Below, in pieces: positions 1 to 6,345 of a stretch of 24,197 nucleotides of DNA. Under the pieces are notes generated by a model that searched no databases, was not told the origin of the DNA, and saw only the letters and a list, made by a program, of their open reading frames with translations. Each line of letters starts with the position of its first letter. Position 1 is the first letter of the stretch. A program made the position numbers and the translations under genes. Source of the stretch: a bacterium (GTDB lineage Bacteria; Bacillota_A; Clostridia; Lachnospirales; Lachnospiraceae); contig SFQZ01000043.1 of the NCBI GenBank assembly GCA_004562915.1, positions 1 through 24,197 on the forward strand, written 5' to 3'.

Positions 1-363
1 TGGGGCGTAAGCACCACGATATGCGAATATTTTGCAGGATTGTGGGAGTACGAAGTACGTAACAATCCGTAGGTATCATAGTTAGGGACTTTTGACCCTG
101 GTATCATATGTTGACAGTAAAGATTATTCAATGCCATGTATGATGAATTTCCAGTAACAAAGAAATAATCGTATTTCAGTTTTCGATTTTGGGGTTTGAA
201 ATATTTCGTTTTTGTAGTAAGAAGTAGGAGGGCCATATGGTTATTTTTTATACTCACGCCAATCACTTGCTGATTGAGATGGGGAGAATGTGATTCAACG
301 GTGTAATGCATGGCTCTTTTTACATATTATAAATTGTAAAATGCATATAATTATGTTAGAATA
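1..363. other. Left flanking non-coding region with hairpin and short direct repeats
   Basis: I see no convincing gene here. GGATTGT (37-43) can pair with ACAATCC (62-68). GGTATCATA occurs twice (72-80 and 100-108) around a small AGGG/CCCT inverted repeat (84-99). An 18-codon ORF at 237-293 has a good AGGAGG site (226-231) but is too short to interpret; it could be a leader peptide or the 5' stub of a lost gene. The end of the stretch carries the promoter region of the antitoxin gene. Confidence 0.5.
334..362 (+). promoter_or_regulatory. Probable promoter of the antitoxin gene
   Basis: TTGTAA (334-339) and TAGAAT (357-362) are 17 bp apart, about 28 bp upstream of the antitoxin ATG. A second possible -10 box, TATAAT, lies at 346-351. 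The A/T-rich stretch from 322 to 356 has imperfect dyad symmetry (ACATATTATAA against TATAATTATGT). That would suit autorepression by a Phd-type antitoxin, but the operator role is inference. Confidence 0.4.
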
Positions 364-390
364 ATGTACAAAGAAAGTGAGGTGTACTTT

Positions 391-654
391 ATGCCACAGA
401 TTAGACCAATTACGGATTTAAGAAATACAAATGATATATCAGATGCATGTCATGCAGTTAAAGAGCCTATTTTCATTACCAAGAATGGATATGGTGATTT
501 AGTTGTTATGAGTATAGAAACCTATGAACAAATAGTGGAAACACAGGCTATTGATCATGCAATTTCAGAAGCCGAAGAGGAATATGAAGCAACAGGTATA
601 CTACTTGATGCGAAAGAAACATTAGAATCACTTAAGAGGAAGCACTTTGGTTAA
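391..654 (+). CDS. Type II antitoxin, Phd/YefM family
   Basis: This is an 87-residue protein that starts with a typical Phd/YefM N terminus (MPQIRPITDLRNT). A segment follows that reads 'EPIFITKNGYGDLVVMSIETYE', split here as EPIFITKNGYGD and LVVMSIETYE, the hallmark fold of this family. The C-terminal part is acidic and alpha-helical, the region that normally wraps the toxin. The family binds its own promoter as a dimer and neutralises a RelE/ParE-type mRNA interferase or gyrase toxin. I chose ATG 391 over an upstream ATG at 364 because GAGGTG (379-384) is correctly spaced for it and the conserved N terminus begins there. Its stop overlaps the start of the toxin gene, the usual operon layout, but that toxin is truncated, so this is now an orphan antitoxin. 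Confidence 0.85.
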   Translation: MPQIRPITDLRNTNDISDACHAVKEPIFITKNGYGDLVVMSIETYEQIVETQAIDHAISEAEEEYEATGILLDAKETLESLKRKHFG

Positions 655-712
655 ATATACAATAAAAATGTTGCAGCGTGCATCAGATGACCTTGATAAT
701 ATTTATAATCAT
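647..712 (+). pseudogene. 5' remnant of a RelE/ParE-type toxin gene
   Basis: From TTG 647 the frame overlapping the antitoxin stop reads LVKYTIKMLQRASDDLDNIY. This is the usual start of RelE/ParE toxins, with the first beta strand and an A-x-x-D-L-x-x-I-Y helix. Homology then stops around 710 and the frame ends at TGA 722, where the total family length would be about 90-110 residues. From about 708 the DNA instead encodes a tyrosine recombinase in another frame, so a deletion or insertion event joined the two. All the catalytic C-terminal part of the toxin is missing. The position directly behind an intact antitoxin supports the call. Confidence 0.7.
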
Positions 713-1189
713 CGGCAAAGGTGATAAAGTACGGACACTTTATCTTCTACCCAAGGCGATGATGCATATCAGGCTATATATAAAGGTTTTTCATGGCTCG
801 AATCCAAAACCGGATTCTTTCCTGTTTTTTCCAGGAATAAAGGAACTATGGAAAAGCTGTCCCAGTCAGCAGTCCGGAAGATGATGAAGAAATATGCCAG
901 TGCCTGTCATGAAAAGTGTACAGATGTTCCCTTGGACCTCCACGCGCATCAGTTTCGGCACGCAAAGGCTTCACACTGGCTTGAGGATGGTATGAACATC
1001 GCACAGATTTCATTCCTTCTTGGCCATTCGCAGCTTGAAACAACCATGATTTACCTGGATATAACAACGGAACAGGAGGTTGCGGCACTTGCCACCCTCG
1101 AAGATGAAAGTGACCGCAACGCTGTCCCGAAGTGGAATCCCGACACTGATAGTTTATCTTCAATCTGTGGTTTGAGAAAGTTGCAGTAA
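708..1189 (+). pseudogene. C-terminal part of a tyrosine recombinase, frameshifted
   Basis: The first piece (708 to about 829, frame of position 708) reads GKGDKVRTLYLLPKA, the beta-hairpin region of a phage-type integrase catalytic domain. The second piece (about 830-1189, frame of 848) carries the catalytic core HQFRH (the H-x-x-R motif), LLGHSQLETT and the tyrosine nucleophile in MIYLDI. The two frames meet at a run of six T residues (824-829); one extra T would restore a continuous frame. The N-terminal arm-binding and core-binding domains and the first catalytic arginine are absent. The tail (ATLEDESDR...LSSICGL) resembles recombinases of three-recombinase (RIT/Tn554-like) elements; that assignment is tentative. 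It is almost certainly inactive. Confidence 0.75.
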
Positions 1190-1193
1190 AACT

Positions 1194-1272
1194 AATCAGC
1201 ACCTTTTCGTATGATAATCCAGACGAATGGTTTCATCAAGACAAAAGGTGCTGATTTTTATAAGGTGCTGAT
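1194..1272. repeat. 14-bp inverted repeat with a third direct copy; possible terminator or element end
   Basis: AATCAGCACCTTTT (1194-1207) is the exact reverse complement of AAAAGGTGCTGATT (1243-1256), with 35 nt between. A third copy of the core, AAGGTGCTGAT, lies at 1262-1272, 17 bp after the second. The T-rich tract after the right arm would fit a terminator for the upstream recombinase. The extra direct copy and the place right behind a recombinase remnant equally fit recombinase binding sites at the end of a mobile element. Confidence 0.55.
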
Positions 1273-1318
1273 AATTTGATAGATTTTAAGAATATTTTTT
1301 TGAGAAATGCATAAAATA

Positions 1319-1375
1319 TTCCCAACTTTATTCCCAATGTGTTATAATGACTATGTTGGGAATAAAAGTTGGGAA
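1319..1375 (+). promoter_or_regulatory. Promoter flanked by a double palindromic operator
   Basis: TTCCCAA occurs at 1319-1325 and 1331-1337, and its reverse complement TTGGGAA at 1356-1362 and 1369-1375. These form a symmetric four-site array. An extended -10 element (TGtTATAAT, with TATAAT at 1343-1348) lies exactly in the centre. A repressor bound to the array would cover the promoter. The obvious candidate is the product of the gene starting at 1390, which has two DNA-binding domains; autoregulation is inference. Confidence 0.7.
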
Positions 1376-1389
1376 AAGGATGATGATTT

Positions 1390-2772
1390 ATGAATATCGA
1401 AAAATTAGTTTTAGATTTATGTGCATATGACGATGAACAGGAATGGTTTGAATTTAAAGAAAACTGGTTTCAGCCAGAAGTTCTGGGTGAATATATATCA
1501 GCATTGTCAAATGCAGCAGCATTTCATTATAAGTCACAAGCATATTTTATATGGGGTGTAAATGATGAAACCCATGAAATTGTGGGTACGACATTCAATC
1601 AGTATTGTGATCATAACAAAGAGCCATATCAAAATTTCTTAGCAAGAAATTTGTCACCAAGTATCAACTTTTCATTCGAGGAAGGAACCGTTGATAATAA
1701 AAGAGTTGTTGTATTGGTGATTCCGGCTGCAGAGGAGATACCAACGGCTTTTAAAGAGAAGAGATACCTTCGTATTGGATCTTCTAAAGCAAATTTAAAG
1801 GATTATCCCAAAAGGGAAATTCAGTTATTTAAAATTTTAGATGGAAGAGTGGAAACTATTGAAACATTACCGGCAAAATATCAGGAACTGACATTTTCTA
1901 AATTGTTTGGATATTATGGTTCAAAAGGAATCGTACTAAATGAAAAGACCTTTGAGAAAAATCTTGGATTAAGGAATAAGGATGGAGAATATAACCTGTT
2001 GGCACAGCTACTTTCAGATAATTCACATTTCCCGTTACGAGTATCGATTTTTGAAGGAGAAACCAAAGGTTCTAATTTATTCTCTGTACGAGAATTTGGT
2101 AATAATTGTTTGCTCTATACTTTGGATGAGGTTTTAAGATATGCAGATGTATTAAATTTGATTCAGACAGATGAGAGCGAGCGTGTTGTGGAGCGTCCAG
2201 AAACTCCTCTGTTTGATAACAAAGCTTTTAGAGAAGCAATTATAAATGCTATTCTGCATAATCTGTGGATTAGTGGAAATGAACCTATGATTTCTGTATT
2301 CTCAAACAGAATTGAAATCTTATCGAGAGGAACGTTGGCACCGGCACAGACTATGGAAGGATTTTTCTTGGGAGAATCAATTCCAGTAAATGAAAAGCTA
2401 TCAGAAATCTTTTTGCAGTTGCATATCAGTGAGAAGTCTGGTCGAGGTGTGCCTAAGATTATTGAAACTTACGGAAAGGAAGCATTTACTTTTAGAGAAA
2501 ATTCCATCGTTGTAACAATCCCGCTTCAGAAGATTAAAAAAGTTGGGAAAAAAGTTGGGGATAAAGTTGGGAATAAAAAAGGATTAAATTCAAGAAGGCA
2601 AAGAATTATTACAGAAATGAGAGATAATCCTAATATTACTACCAGCGAATTGCATCAAATATTGGGGATTAGTGAAACGGCAGTAGAAAATAATCTTACA
2701 TTCCTGAAAGAGAATGGATATGTAGAAAGAATTGGTCCTAAAAAGACTGGTTATTGGAAAGTTCTTGAGTAA
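1390..2772 (+). CDS. AlbA/Schlafen-type DNA-binding regulator with ATPase-like and winged-helix domains
   Basis: This is a 460-residue protein. Residues about 15-135 form an AlbA_2 (Schlafen AlbA) domain: EWFEFKENW, LSNAAAF, FIWGVND and YLRIGSSK are visible. Residues about 275-380 resemble the HATPase_c_4 domain of this family (AFREAIINAILHN, then EKSGRGVPKI). After a linker with K-V-G repeats (about residues 383-396), residues 400-460 form a winged helix-turn-helix (TTSELHQILGISETAVENNL). The family is annotated as transcriptional regulators or RecG-like proteins and is common in mobile regions of Firmicutes. ATG 1390 follows an AAAAGGA site. The palindromic operator upstream suggests autoregulation. 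The same TTGGG-based repeat recurs inside the K-V-G linker codons. I cannot tell its target genes. Confidence 0.8.
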   Translation: MNIEKLVLDLCAYDDEQEWFEFKENWFQPEVLGEYISALSNAAAFHYKSQAYFIWGVNDETHEIVGTTFNQYCDHNKEPYQNFLARNLSPSINFSFEEGTVDNKRVVVLVIPAAEEIPTAFKEKRYLRIGSSKANLKDYPKREIQLFKILDGRVETIETLPAKYQELTFSKLFGYYGSKGIVLNEKTFEKNLGLRNKDGEYNLLAQLLSDNSHFPLRVSIFEGETKGSNLFSVREFGNNCLLYTLDEVLRYADVLNLIQTDESERVVERPETPLFDNKAFREAIINAILHNLWISGNEPMISVFSNRIEILSRGTLAPAQTMEGFFLGESIPVNEKLSEIFLQLHISEKSGRGVPKIIETYGKEAFTFRENSIVVTIPLQKIKKVGKKVGDKVGNKKGLNSRRQRIITEMRDNPNITTSELHQILGISETAVENNLTFLKENGYVERIGPKKTGYWKVLE

Positions 2773-2786
2773 GCTGTTAAAAATTA

Positions 2787-3567
2787 CCTGAATCCGTGAA
2801 GTTCACCCTTTTTTACAACCAACTCCTAAAATGGAACTGATTGACCATTACTTTTGTTATTAGCAACGGTATTTTTTTCAATTTCCCCAGTTAGATGTCA
2901 TTTTGATCAGGATTTTTGAAAAAATGGGTACAAAAAATAAAGCTCTTATATGAACTTGCCAGTGATTTTATTACACAGCGACACTACTTTCACAGTAATC
3001 TGCGAAAAGATGACGCCATATATTGCTTTTTCCAAGTCCCAGAACTAATTGACGTGCATGCGTCGTGACATGACTCGCCATCATGATCAGGTTGCTGATT
3101 ACAGTGTGGAGTCTCCGGCGTTTGACATTCCGTTTTTGACGGGGTGCTCGACCTCCAATTGTGCCCTGCCCTATCATTCTGAGGATGTTATAGGCAATCA
3201 GTCCCAATTCCAGTACCAATGCATTTGTTGCAAATTTACCGGATGGAAGACGCTCCAGATCCATATCTGTTTTAACCTCACTATGGAACTGTTCACATTC
3301 CCCATGGGCATGATACAGATTAATGATTTCCTCGTCTGTTGCCCCTAGATTTGTCCACCAGGTTTCGACTTCTATCTCTGGAATTAGAAGAATCTGACCG
3401 TATTTGTCCACGGTGCGCTCAGTGATTTCGTATCCGGTGCGCAGTGTAAACTCTTTTTCAAACTGCTTACTGCGTACATCTTTCCAGTCACTTCCGACAT
3501 ATACGGTTTTTCCCTCTCTGGGCGTTGTGATATTTTTGCAGTACTGTCTGGCCATATCAAACCATGG
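2787..3567 (-). mobile_element. IS1380-type insertion sequence, truncated
   Basis: The element contains the C-terminal third of an IS1380-family transposase on the minus strand. A candidate outer end begins CCTGAATCCGTGAAG at 2787; IS1380 ends commonly begin with CC, but this boundary is inferred, not proven by a matching end. The 184 bp between 2787 and 2970 hold no gene and fit the non-coding tail of the element. The other side is broken: around 3567 the transposase frame runs directly into methyltransferase coding sequence. The element therefore lost its transposase 5' end together with the methyltransferase 5' end, probably in one deletion. Confidence 0.6.
2971..3567 (-). pseudogene. IS1380-family transposase, C-terminal fragment
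   Basis: About 198 residues read on the minus strand, ending at 2971. The block HGECEQFHSEVKTDMDLERL followed by PSGKFATNALVLELG is the strongly conserved C-terminal region of IS1380 DDE transposases and carries the catalytic glutamate. Full-length members have about 420-480 residues, so the N-terminal half with both catalytic aspartates is missing. An in-frame ATG exists at 3555, but the sequence before it (N-P-W-F-D) also looks like transposase, so the gene was cut rather than restarted. A stop codon lies just upstream, within methyltransferase DNA. It cannot encode an active enzyme. Confidence 0.85.
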
Positions 3568-3568
3568 A

Positions 3569-3952
3569 TTGATATTTTACCGTGACAAGCTGCCGAAGTT
3601 CAACAATGACGGAAAGATGATATTTGACTGGATGCCTTGGGAGAAAGACCCGGTTGGTAAGTATCCAAAGATTCATCCTACACAGAAACCTGTATGCATG
3701 ATGAAAAAGCTGATTGAGATATTTACTGATCCGGGCGATGTGGTAATAGACCCGTGCTGTGGAAGCGGGGCAACACTCCGTGCGGCAATGGAACTTGGCA
3801 GACCGAGTTATGGATTTGAGATTGACCGGAATTTTTATGAGCGATCCAAGAATGAAATGCTTGTGGAAAATTACGGAGAGGTTTCCATGAGGGCAGAGGA
3901 TAAAGTCACAGGACAGCAGAATATCTTTGATTTCCTGGAGGTGCTGCCATGA
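3569..3952 (+). pseudogene. Phage N6-adenine/N4-cytosine DNA methyltransferase, 5'-truncated
   Basis: The frame from about 3569 reads LIFYRDKLPKFNNDGKM, then KIHPTQKPVCMMKKLI, then VVIDPCCGSGATLRAAME. The HPTQKP block and the D-P-x-x-G-S-G AdoMet-binding motif, placed C-terminally, mark a beta-class N6_N4 methyltransferase. In this class the catalytic DPPY motif lies N-terminal, and it is missing because the IS1380 fragment starts immediately upstream. About 127 residues remain of an expected 250 or more. The stop overlaps the next methyltransferase start (ATGA at 3949), showing that the two formed one operon in the phage. No function is expected from this fragment, although the reading frame upstream is open by chance through IS DNA. 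Confidence 0.8.
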
Positions 3953-5211
3953 GAGAGCTTACACATTTAAGCCTGTTCTCTGGCATAGGCGGTCTGGATT
4001 TAGCCGCTGAATGGGCAGGATTCAAAACCGTAGGCCAGTGCGAATATGCAGACTACCCAACAAAGGTACTGGAAAAGCATTGGCCTACGGTAGAAAGATG
4101 GAGAGATATACGGACATTAACAGGAGAAAATTTTTATGAGCGAACAGGATTACGAACAGTTGACCTTATTTCAGGCGGGTTTCCCTGTCAGCCCTTCTCC
4201 GTTGCCGGCAAGCAACGAGGCAAGGAGGATGACCGCTACCTCTGGCCAGAAATGGTTAGGGTTATCAAAGAACTCAGGCCCACTTGGATTGTTGGAGAAA
4301 ATGTTGCTGGAATCGTTAAGCTGGCACTCCCCGATATTCTATCTGAGCTGGAAGCCGAAGGGTATAGGACAAGGACATTTCTTATACCAGCTTGTGCTGT
4401 CGGATCCAGACACAGAAGATACCGGGTGGCGATTGTGGGCTACTCCGAACACCATGGATCATCTCCCGCAACGTTCTCCAGAAGCACTGAAAAAGCAGGC
4501 TCAGGGGAGCAGGAAAGGGAGAAGCCGGCCAGCAAATCTGAGGGAACAAGTGAATCCAGATACAGTGAAAATGTGGCCTACACCGCGAGGGAACGAAACG
4601 GGATGTTACCAGATAAGTGGGAAAAACAGGGACAGGAAAACATTAACTTTGACAGGAATGGTGAAGCTGTGCAATACACCAACAGCACAGGATGCCAAGA
4701 ACTCAACACTGCCGGAAAGCCAGATAAAGAGGGATTCTCTTGTGGGGGATGTAATGCGGGAGATGTTTGCTACTCCGCAAGCCAGAGATTACAGGACAGG
4801 ACAATCCAGCCGATGGGAGGACAAGGAACACCGGAGCAGGAATCTGAACGATCAGGTAGCTATGTTTCCGACACCCACAACTGGAGCGGGGTTATGCGGA
4901 GGGACGGGAAACTACCAACAACTCAAGATGCTGGAGCAAGAAGGGAAGATAACGGAAGAAGAACGCAGGAACATGAGTCAGGGAAACGGAGGACAACTCA
5001 ATCCTGCCTGGGTGGAATGGCTGATGGGATTTCCCCCTGGTTGGACGGATATTGGGACGTAGAGCCAGACATACCAAGAATAGCCAAAGGCATACCCAAT
5101 AGGGTAGAGAGGCTAAAAGGGCTTGGAAATGCAGTAGCACCACAGCAGTTTTATCCAGTGTTAAAGGCTATAGCAGATGCGGAAAGGAGCAGAGATGAAA
5201 CAGTATTGTAG
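3949..5211 (+). CDS. dcm: DNA (cytosine-5) methyltransferase
   Basis: This 420-residue enzyme would transfer a methyl group from AdoMet to cytosine C5 in DNA. The motifs appear in order: motif I FSGIGGLDLA (residues 10-19), motif IV GGFPCQPFS with catalytic Cys80, motif VI ENV (117-119), motif VIII SRHRRYRVAIV (153-163), and near the C terminus RVERLKGLGNAVAPQ (motifs IX-X). About 200 residues between motifs VIII and IX, where the target recognition domain sits, are unusually hydrophilic and low in complexity. That stretch is exactly where a second long frame overlaps. GGAGGTG (3937-3943) precedes the ATG, which overlaps the stop of the upstream methyltransferase remnant. In a phage the role is usually protection from restriction, or an orphan methylase. 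Target sequence unknown. I use dcm as a generic family symbol. Confidence 0.9.
   Translation: MRELTHLSLFSGIGGLDLAAEWAGFKTVGQCEYADYPTKVLEKHWPTVERWRDIRTLTGENFYERTGLRTVDLISGGFPCQPFSVAGKQRGKEDDRYLWPEMVRVIKELRPTWIVGENVAGIVKLALPDILSELEAEGYRTRTFLIPACAVGSRHRRYRVAIVGYSEHHGSSPATFSRSTEKAGSGEQEREKPASKSEGTSESRYSENVAYTARERNGMLPDKWEKQGQENINFDRNGEAVQYTNSTGCQELNTAGKPDKEGFSCGGCNAGDVCYSASQRLQDRTIQPMGGQGTPEQESERSGSYVSDTHNWSGVMRRDGKLPTTQDAGARREDNGRRTQEHESGKRRTTQSCLGGMADGISPWLDGYWDVEPDIPRIAKGIPNRVERLKGLGNAVAPQQFYPVLKAIADAERSRDETVL
4136..5062 (+). CDS. Nested +1-frame gene inside the cytosine methyltransferase gene; function unknown
   Basis: A 308-codon frame lies wholly within the methyltransferase gene, shifted by one base. 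It has its own AGGAGA site (4122-4127), nine bases before ATG 4136. The translation looks like a real protein: an N terminus LTLFQAGFPVSPSPLP, then ARRMTATSGQKW, then SGPLGLLEKMLLES. Five blocks of the form [LM]-[WCF]-[APN]-T-P follow at residues 101, 147, 179, 211 and 244. The C terminus ends NPAWVEWLMGFPPGWTD. From memory, proteins with repeated W-P-T-P blocks and the V-E-W-L-M-G-F-P-x-G-W-T ending exist as unassigned phage proteins beside cytosine methylases. It has no catalytic motif I can name. The alternative is that it is a by-product of the methyltransferase code, but the length, start signal and motif order argue otherwise. Confidence 0.65.
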   Translation: MSEQDYEQLTLFQAGFPVSPSPLPASNEARRMTATSGQKWLGLSKNSGPLGLLEKMLLESLSWHSPIFYLSWKPKGIGQGHFLYQLVLSDPDTEDTGWRLWATPNTMDHLPQRSPEALKKQAQGSRKGRSRPANLREQVNPDTVKMWPTPRGNETGCYQISGKNRDRKTLTLTGMVKLCNTPTAQDAKNSTLPESQIKRDSLVGDVMREMFATPQARDYRTGQSSRWEDKEHRSRNLNDQVAMFPTPTTGAGLCGGTGNYQQLKMLEQEGKITEEERRNMSQGNGGQLNPAWVEWLMGFPPGWTDIGT

Positions 5212-5422
5212 ATATTGCTGCTACCTGGTCGTAGGTGATGCGAATTATTGTAGCAAGCATGAGAAAACCATGAGTGAAGCAACGGCAAAATCACTTAATC
5301 GCTGTAGTGACTTTGCCTTTAACCAGATGGATGCGTTTTTAGAGAATGAAAAAGGATATACCCCAAGGATACCAAGGGAGCCAAAGAAAAAGCAGTGTGA
5401 TGGCCAGATGAATTTGTTTTGA
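5195..5422 (+). CDS. Small cysteine-rich phage protein
   Basis: A 75-residue protein beginning MKQYCRYCCYLVVGDANYCS, with cysteines spaced like a zinc ribbon (C-x2-C-C and C-x4-H-x-K), then a hydrophilic tail ending QMNLF. Such proteins are common in Clostridia prophages between the methylase and packaging regions; their role is unknown. The start is ATG 5195, seven codons inside a longer frame, because AAAGGAG (5183-5189) is placed for it. It overlaps the end of the cytosine methyltransferase gene by 17 bp, so the two are translationally linked. Its translation start region is repeated almost exactly before the next gene. Confidence 0.7.
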   Translation: MKQYCRYCCYLVVGDANYCSKHEKTMSEATAKSLNRCSDFAFNQMDAFLENEKGYTPRIPREPKKKQCDGQMNLF

Positions 5423-5433
5423 AAGGAGCAGAG

Positions 5434-5649
5434 ATGCAGGAAAAAGATAAGATTGTTGATTTTCCAGTTGTAGAAAGTCTTTCTGATGAAGAATTGGAAG
5501 ATTTTAACCCAATAGTTATTGATTCAGTAAGAAAAATATGCGTGTTTTCCGATAAGCATAATTTTGACAGAAACAGTATGCTGTCATATTTTGCAGGCAC
5601 TTTAAAAACATTTAGCGAGATAGCATCAATAGAGAATTACGAGGTATAG
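5434..5649 (+). CDS. Hypothetical small phage protein
   Basis: A 71-residue, acidic protein (MQEKDKIVDFPVVESLSDEE...) with no motif I recognise and no predicted membrane segment. ATG 5434 is preceded by GAAAGGAGCAGAGATG, identical over 16 bases to the start region of the previous gene (5182-5197). This fixes the start and suggests a duplication of the initiation region. It lies 11 bp after the previous gene and 2 bp before the next, so it is part of the small-gene operon. Confidence 0.6.
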   Translation: MQEKDKIVDFPVVESLSDEELEDFNPIVIDSVRKICVFSDKHNFDRNSMLSYFAGTLKTFSEIASIENYEV

Positions 5650-5651
5650 AG

Positions 5652-6053
5652 ATGAAGGAAGTATTTGAGAAGATTATTGAGAAGTTGGATGAATACAAAT
5701 ATGAGAATTTGGTTGAGCATGATTCTGAACAATCACAGCACTGCAAGGATGCCGGAGATTGTAAAGGAATGGATTGTTCATTGTGCGTTTTTAATAAGGC
5801 AATCGAAATCGTCAAGCAGGAAGCAGAGCAGTACAACAACGGATGGATTCCATGCAGTGAGAGGTTGCCGGAAGTTCCAGAAGGAACGGAAGATGATGAT
5901 TGTCCTGAGTTTAATGTGACTATTAAAGGTGCAAGCAGAGCAGCAATACTTAGATGTTCTTCAGACGGAACGTGGTTTGATGAATTTGGACATGTTTATC
6001 CAGTGATTGCATGGCAGCCACTACCAGAGCCATATCAGCCGAAGGGAGAGTGA
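5652..6053 (+). CDS. DUF551 domain protein
   Basis: A 133-residue protein. The N-terminal half (1-60) is charged with a small cysteine cluster (C-x5-C-x4-C-x2-C around residues 31-45). The C-terminal part carries the DUF551 signature: NNGWIPCSERLPEVPEG, a middle strand region, then VIAWQPLPEPYQPK. DUF551 proteins occur widely in phages and prophages, often in the early or accessory region; no biochemical function is established to my knowledge. The start follows GAGG at 5640-5643. The gene begins two bases after the upstream stop. Confidence 0.8.
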   Translation: MKEVFEKIIEKLDEYKYENLVEHDSEQSQHCKDAGDCKGMDCSLCVFNKAIEIVKQEAEQYNNGWIPCSERLPEVPEGTEDDDCPEFNVTIKGASRAAILRCSSDGTWFDEFGHVYPVIAWQPLPEPYQPKGE

Positions 6054-6059
6054 GAATCA

Positions 6060-6320
6060 ATGTTGAGATGTGAAAAGTGTAAGCACATGTATGTAAGTGG
6101 GGAAAAATATCCGTGTTCAGAATGTGATTCTAATGTAAATGACCTATTTGAACCTAAGAAGAAAACCAACGCAGACCGCATACACTCCATGAATATTGAG
6201 GAGCTGGCAGAATTTCTACCTATTGTGTCAGATTTTATGTGTAAACCAACGGATAAGTGCATGGAAAATATTTTTAATCATGGTGAATGCGAGAAAAGGA
6301 AAGAATGTGCATTGAAGTAG
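6060..6320 (+). CDS. Small cysteine-rich (zinc-ribbon-like) phage protein
   Basis: An 86-residue protein starting MLRCEKCKHMYVSGEKYPCS-x-C, with two C-x2-C pairs that could bind one zinc ion. The middle block TNADRIHSMNIEELAEFLP is a recurring feature of small prophage proteins in Clostridia. The C terminus has two more cysteines (ECEKRKEC). The function is unknown. The start is set by GGGAGAG (6044-6050). It lies six bases after the DUF551 gene. Confidence 0.7.
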   Translation: MLRCEKCKHMYVSGEKYPCSECDSNVNDLFEPKKKTNADRIHSMNIEELAEFLPIVSDFMCKPTDKCMENIFNHGECEKRKECALK

Positions 6321-6345
6321 CTACAGTCAGAAGTGGAGGAATAAC

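Noticed and set aside
846..1202. 118-codon minus-strand ORF opposite the recombinase
   Set aside because: The plus strand carries clear H-x-x-R and tyrosine motifs; the minus-strand protein has no recognisable pattern.
3404..3568. 5' extension of the methyltransferase frame to an ATG at 3404
   Set aside because: These codons are antisense to the IS1380 transposase; homology to methyltransferases begins only near 3569.
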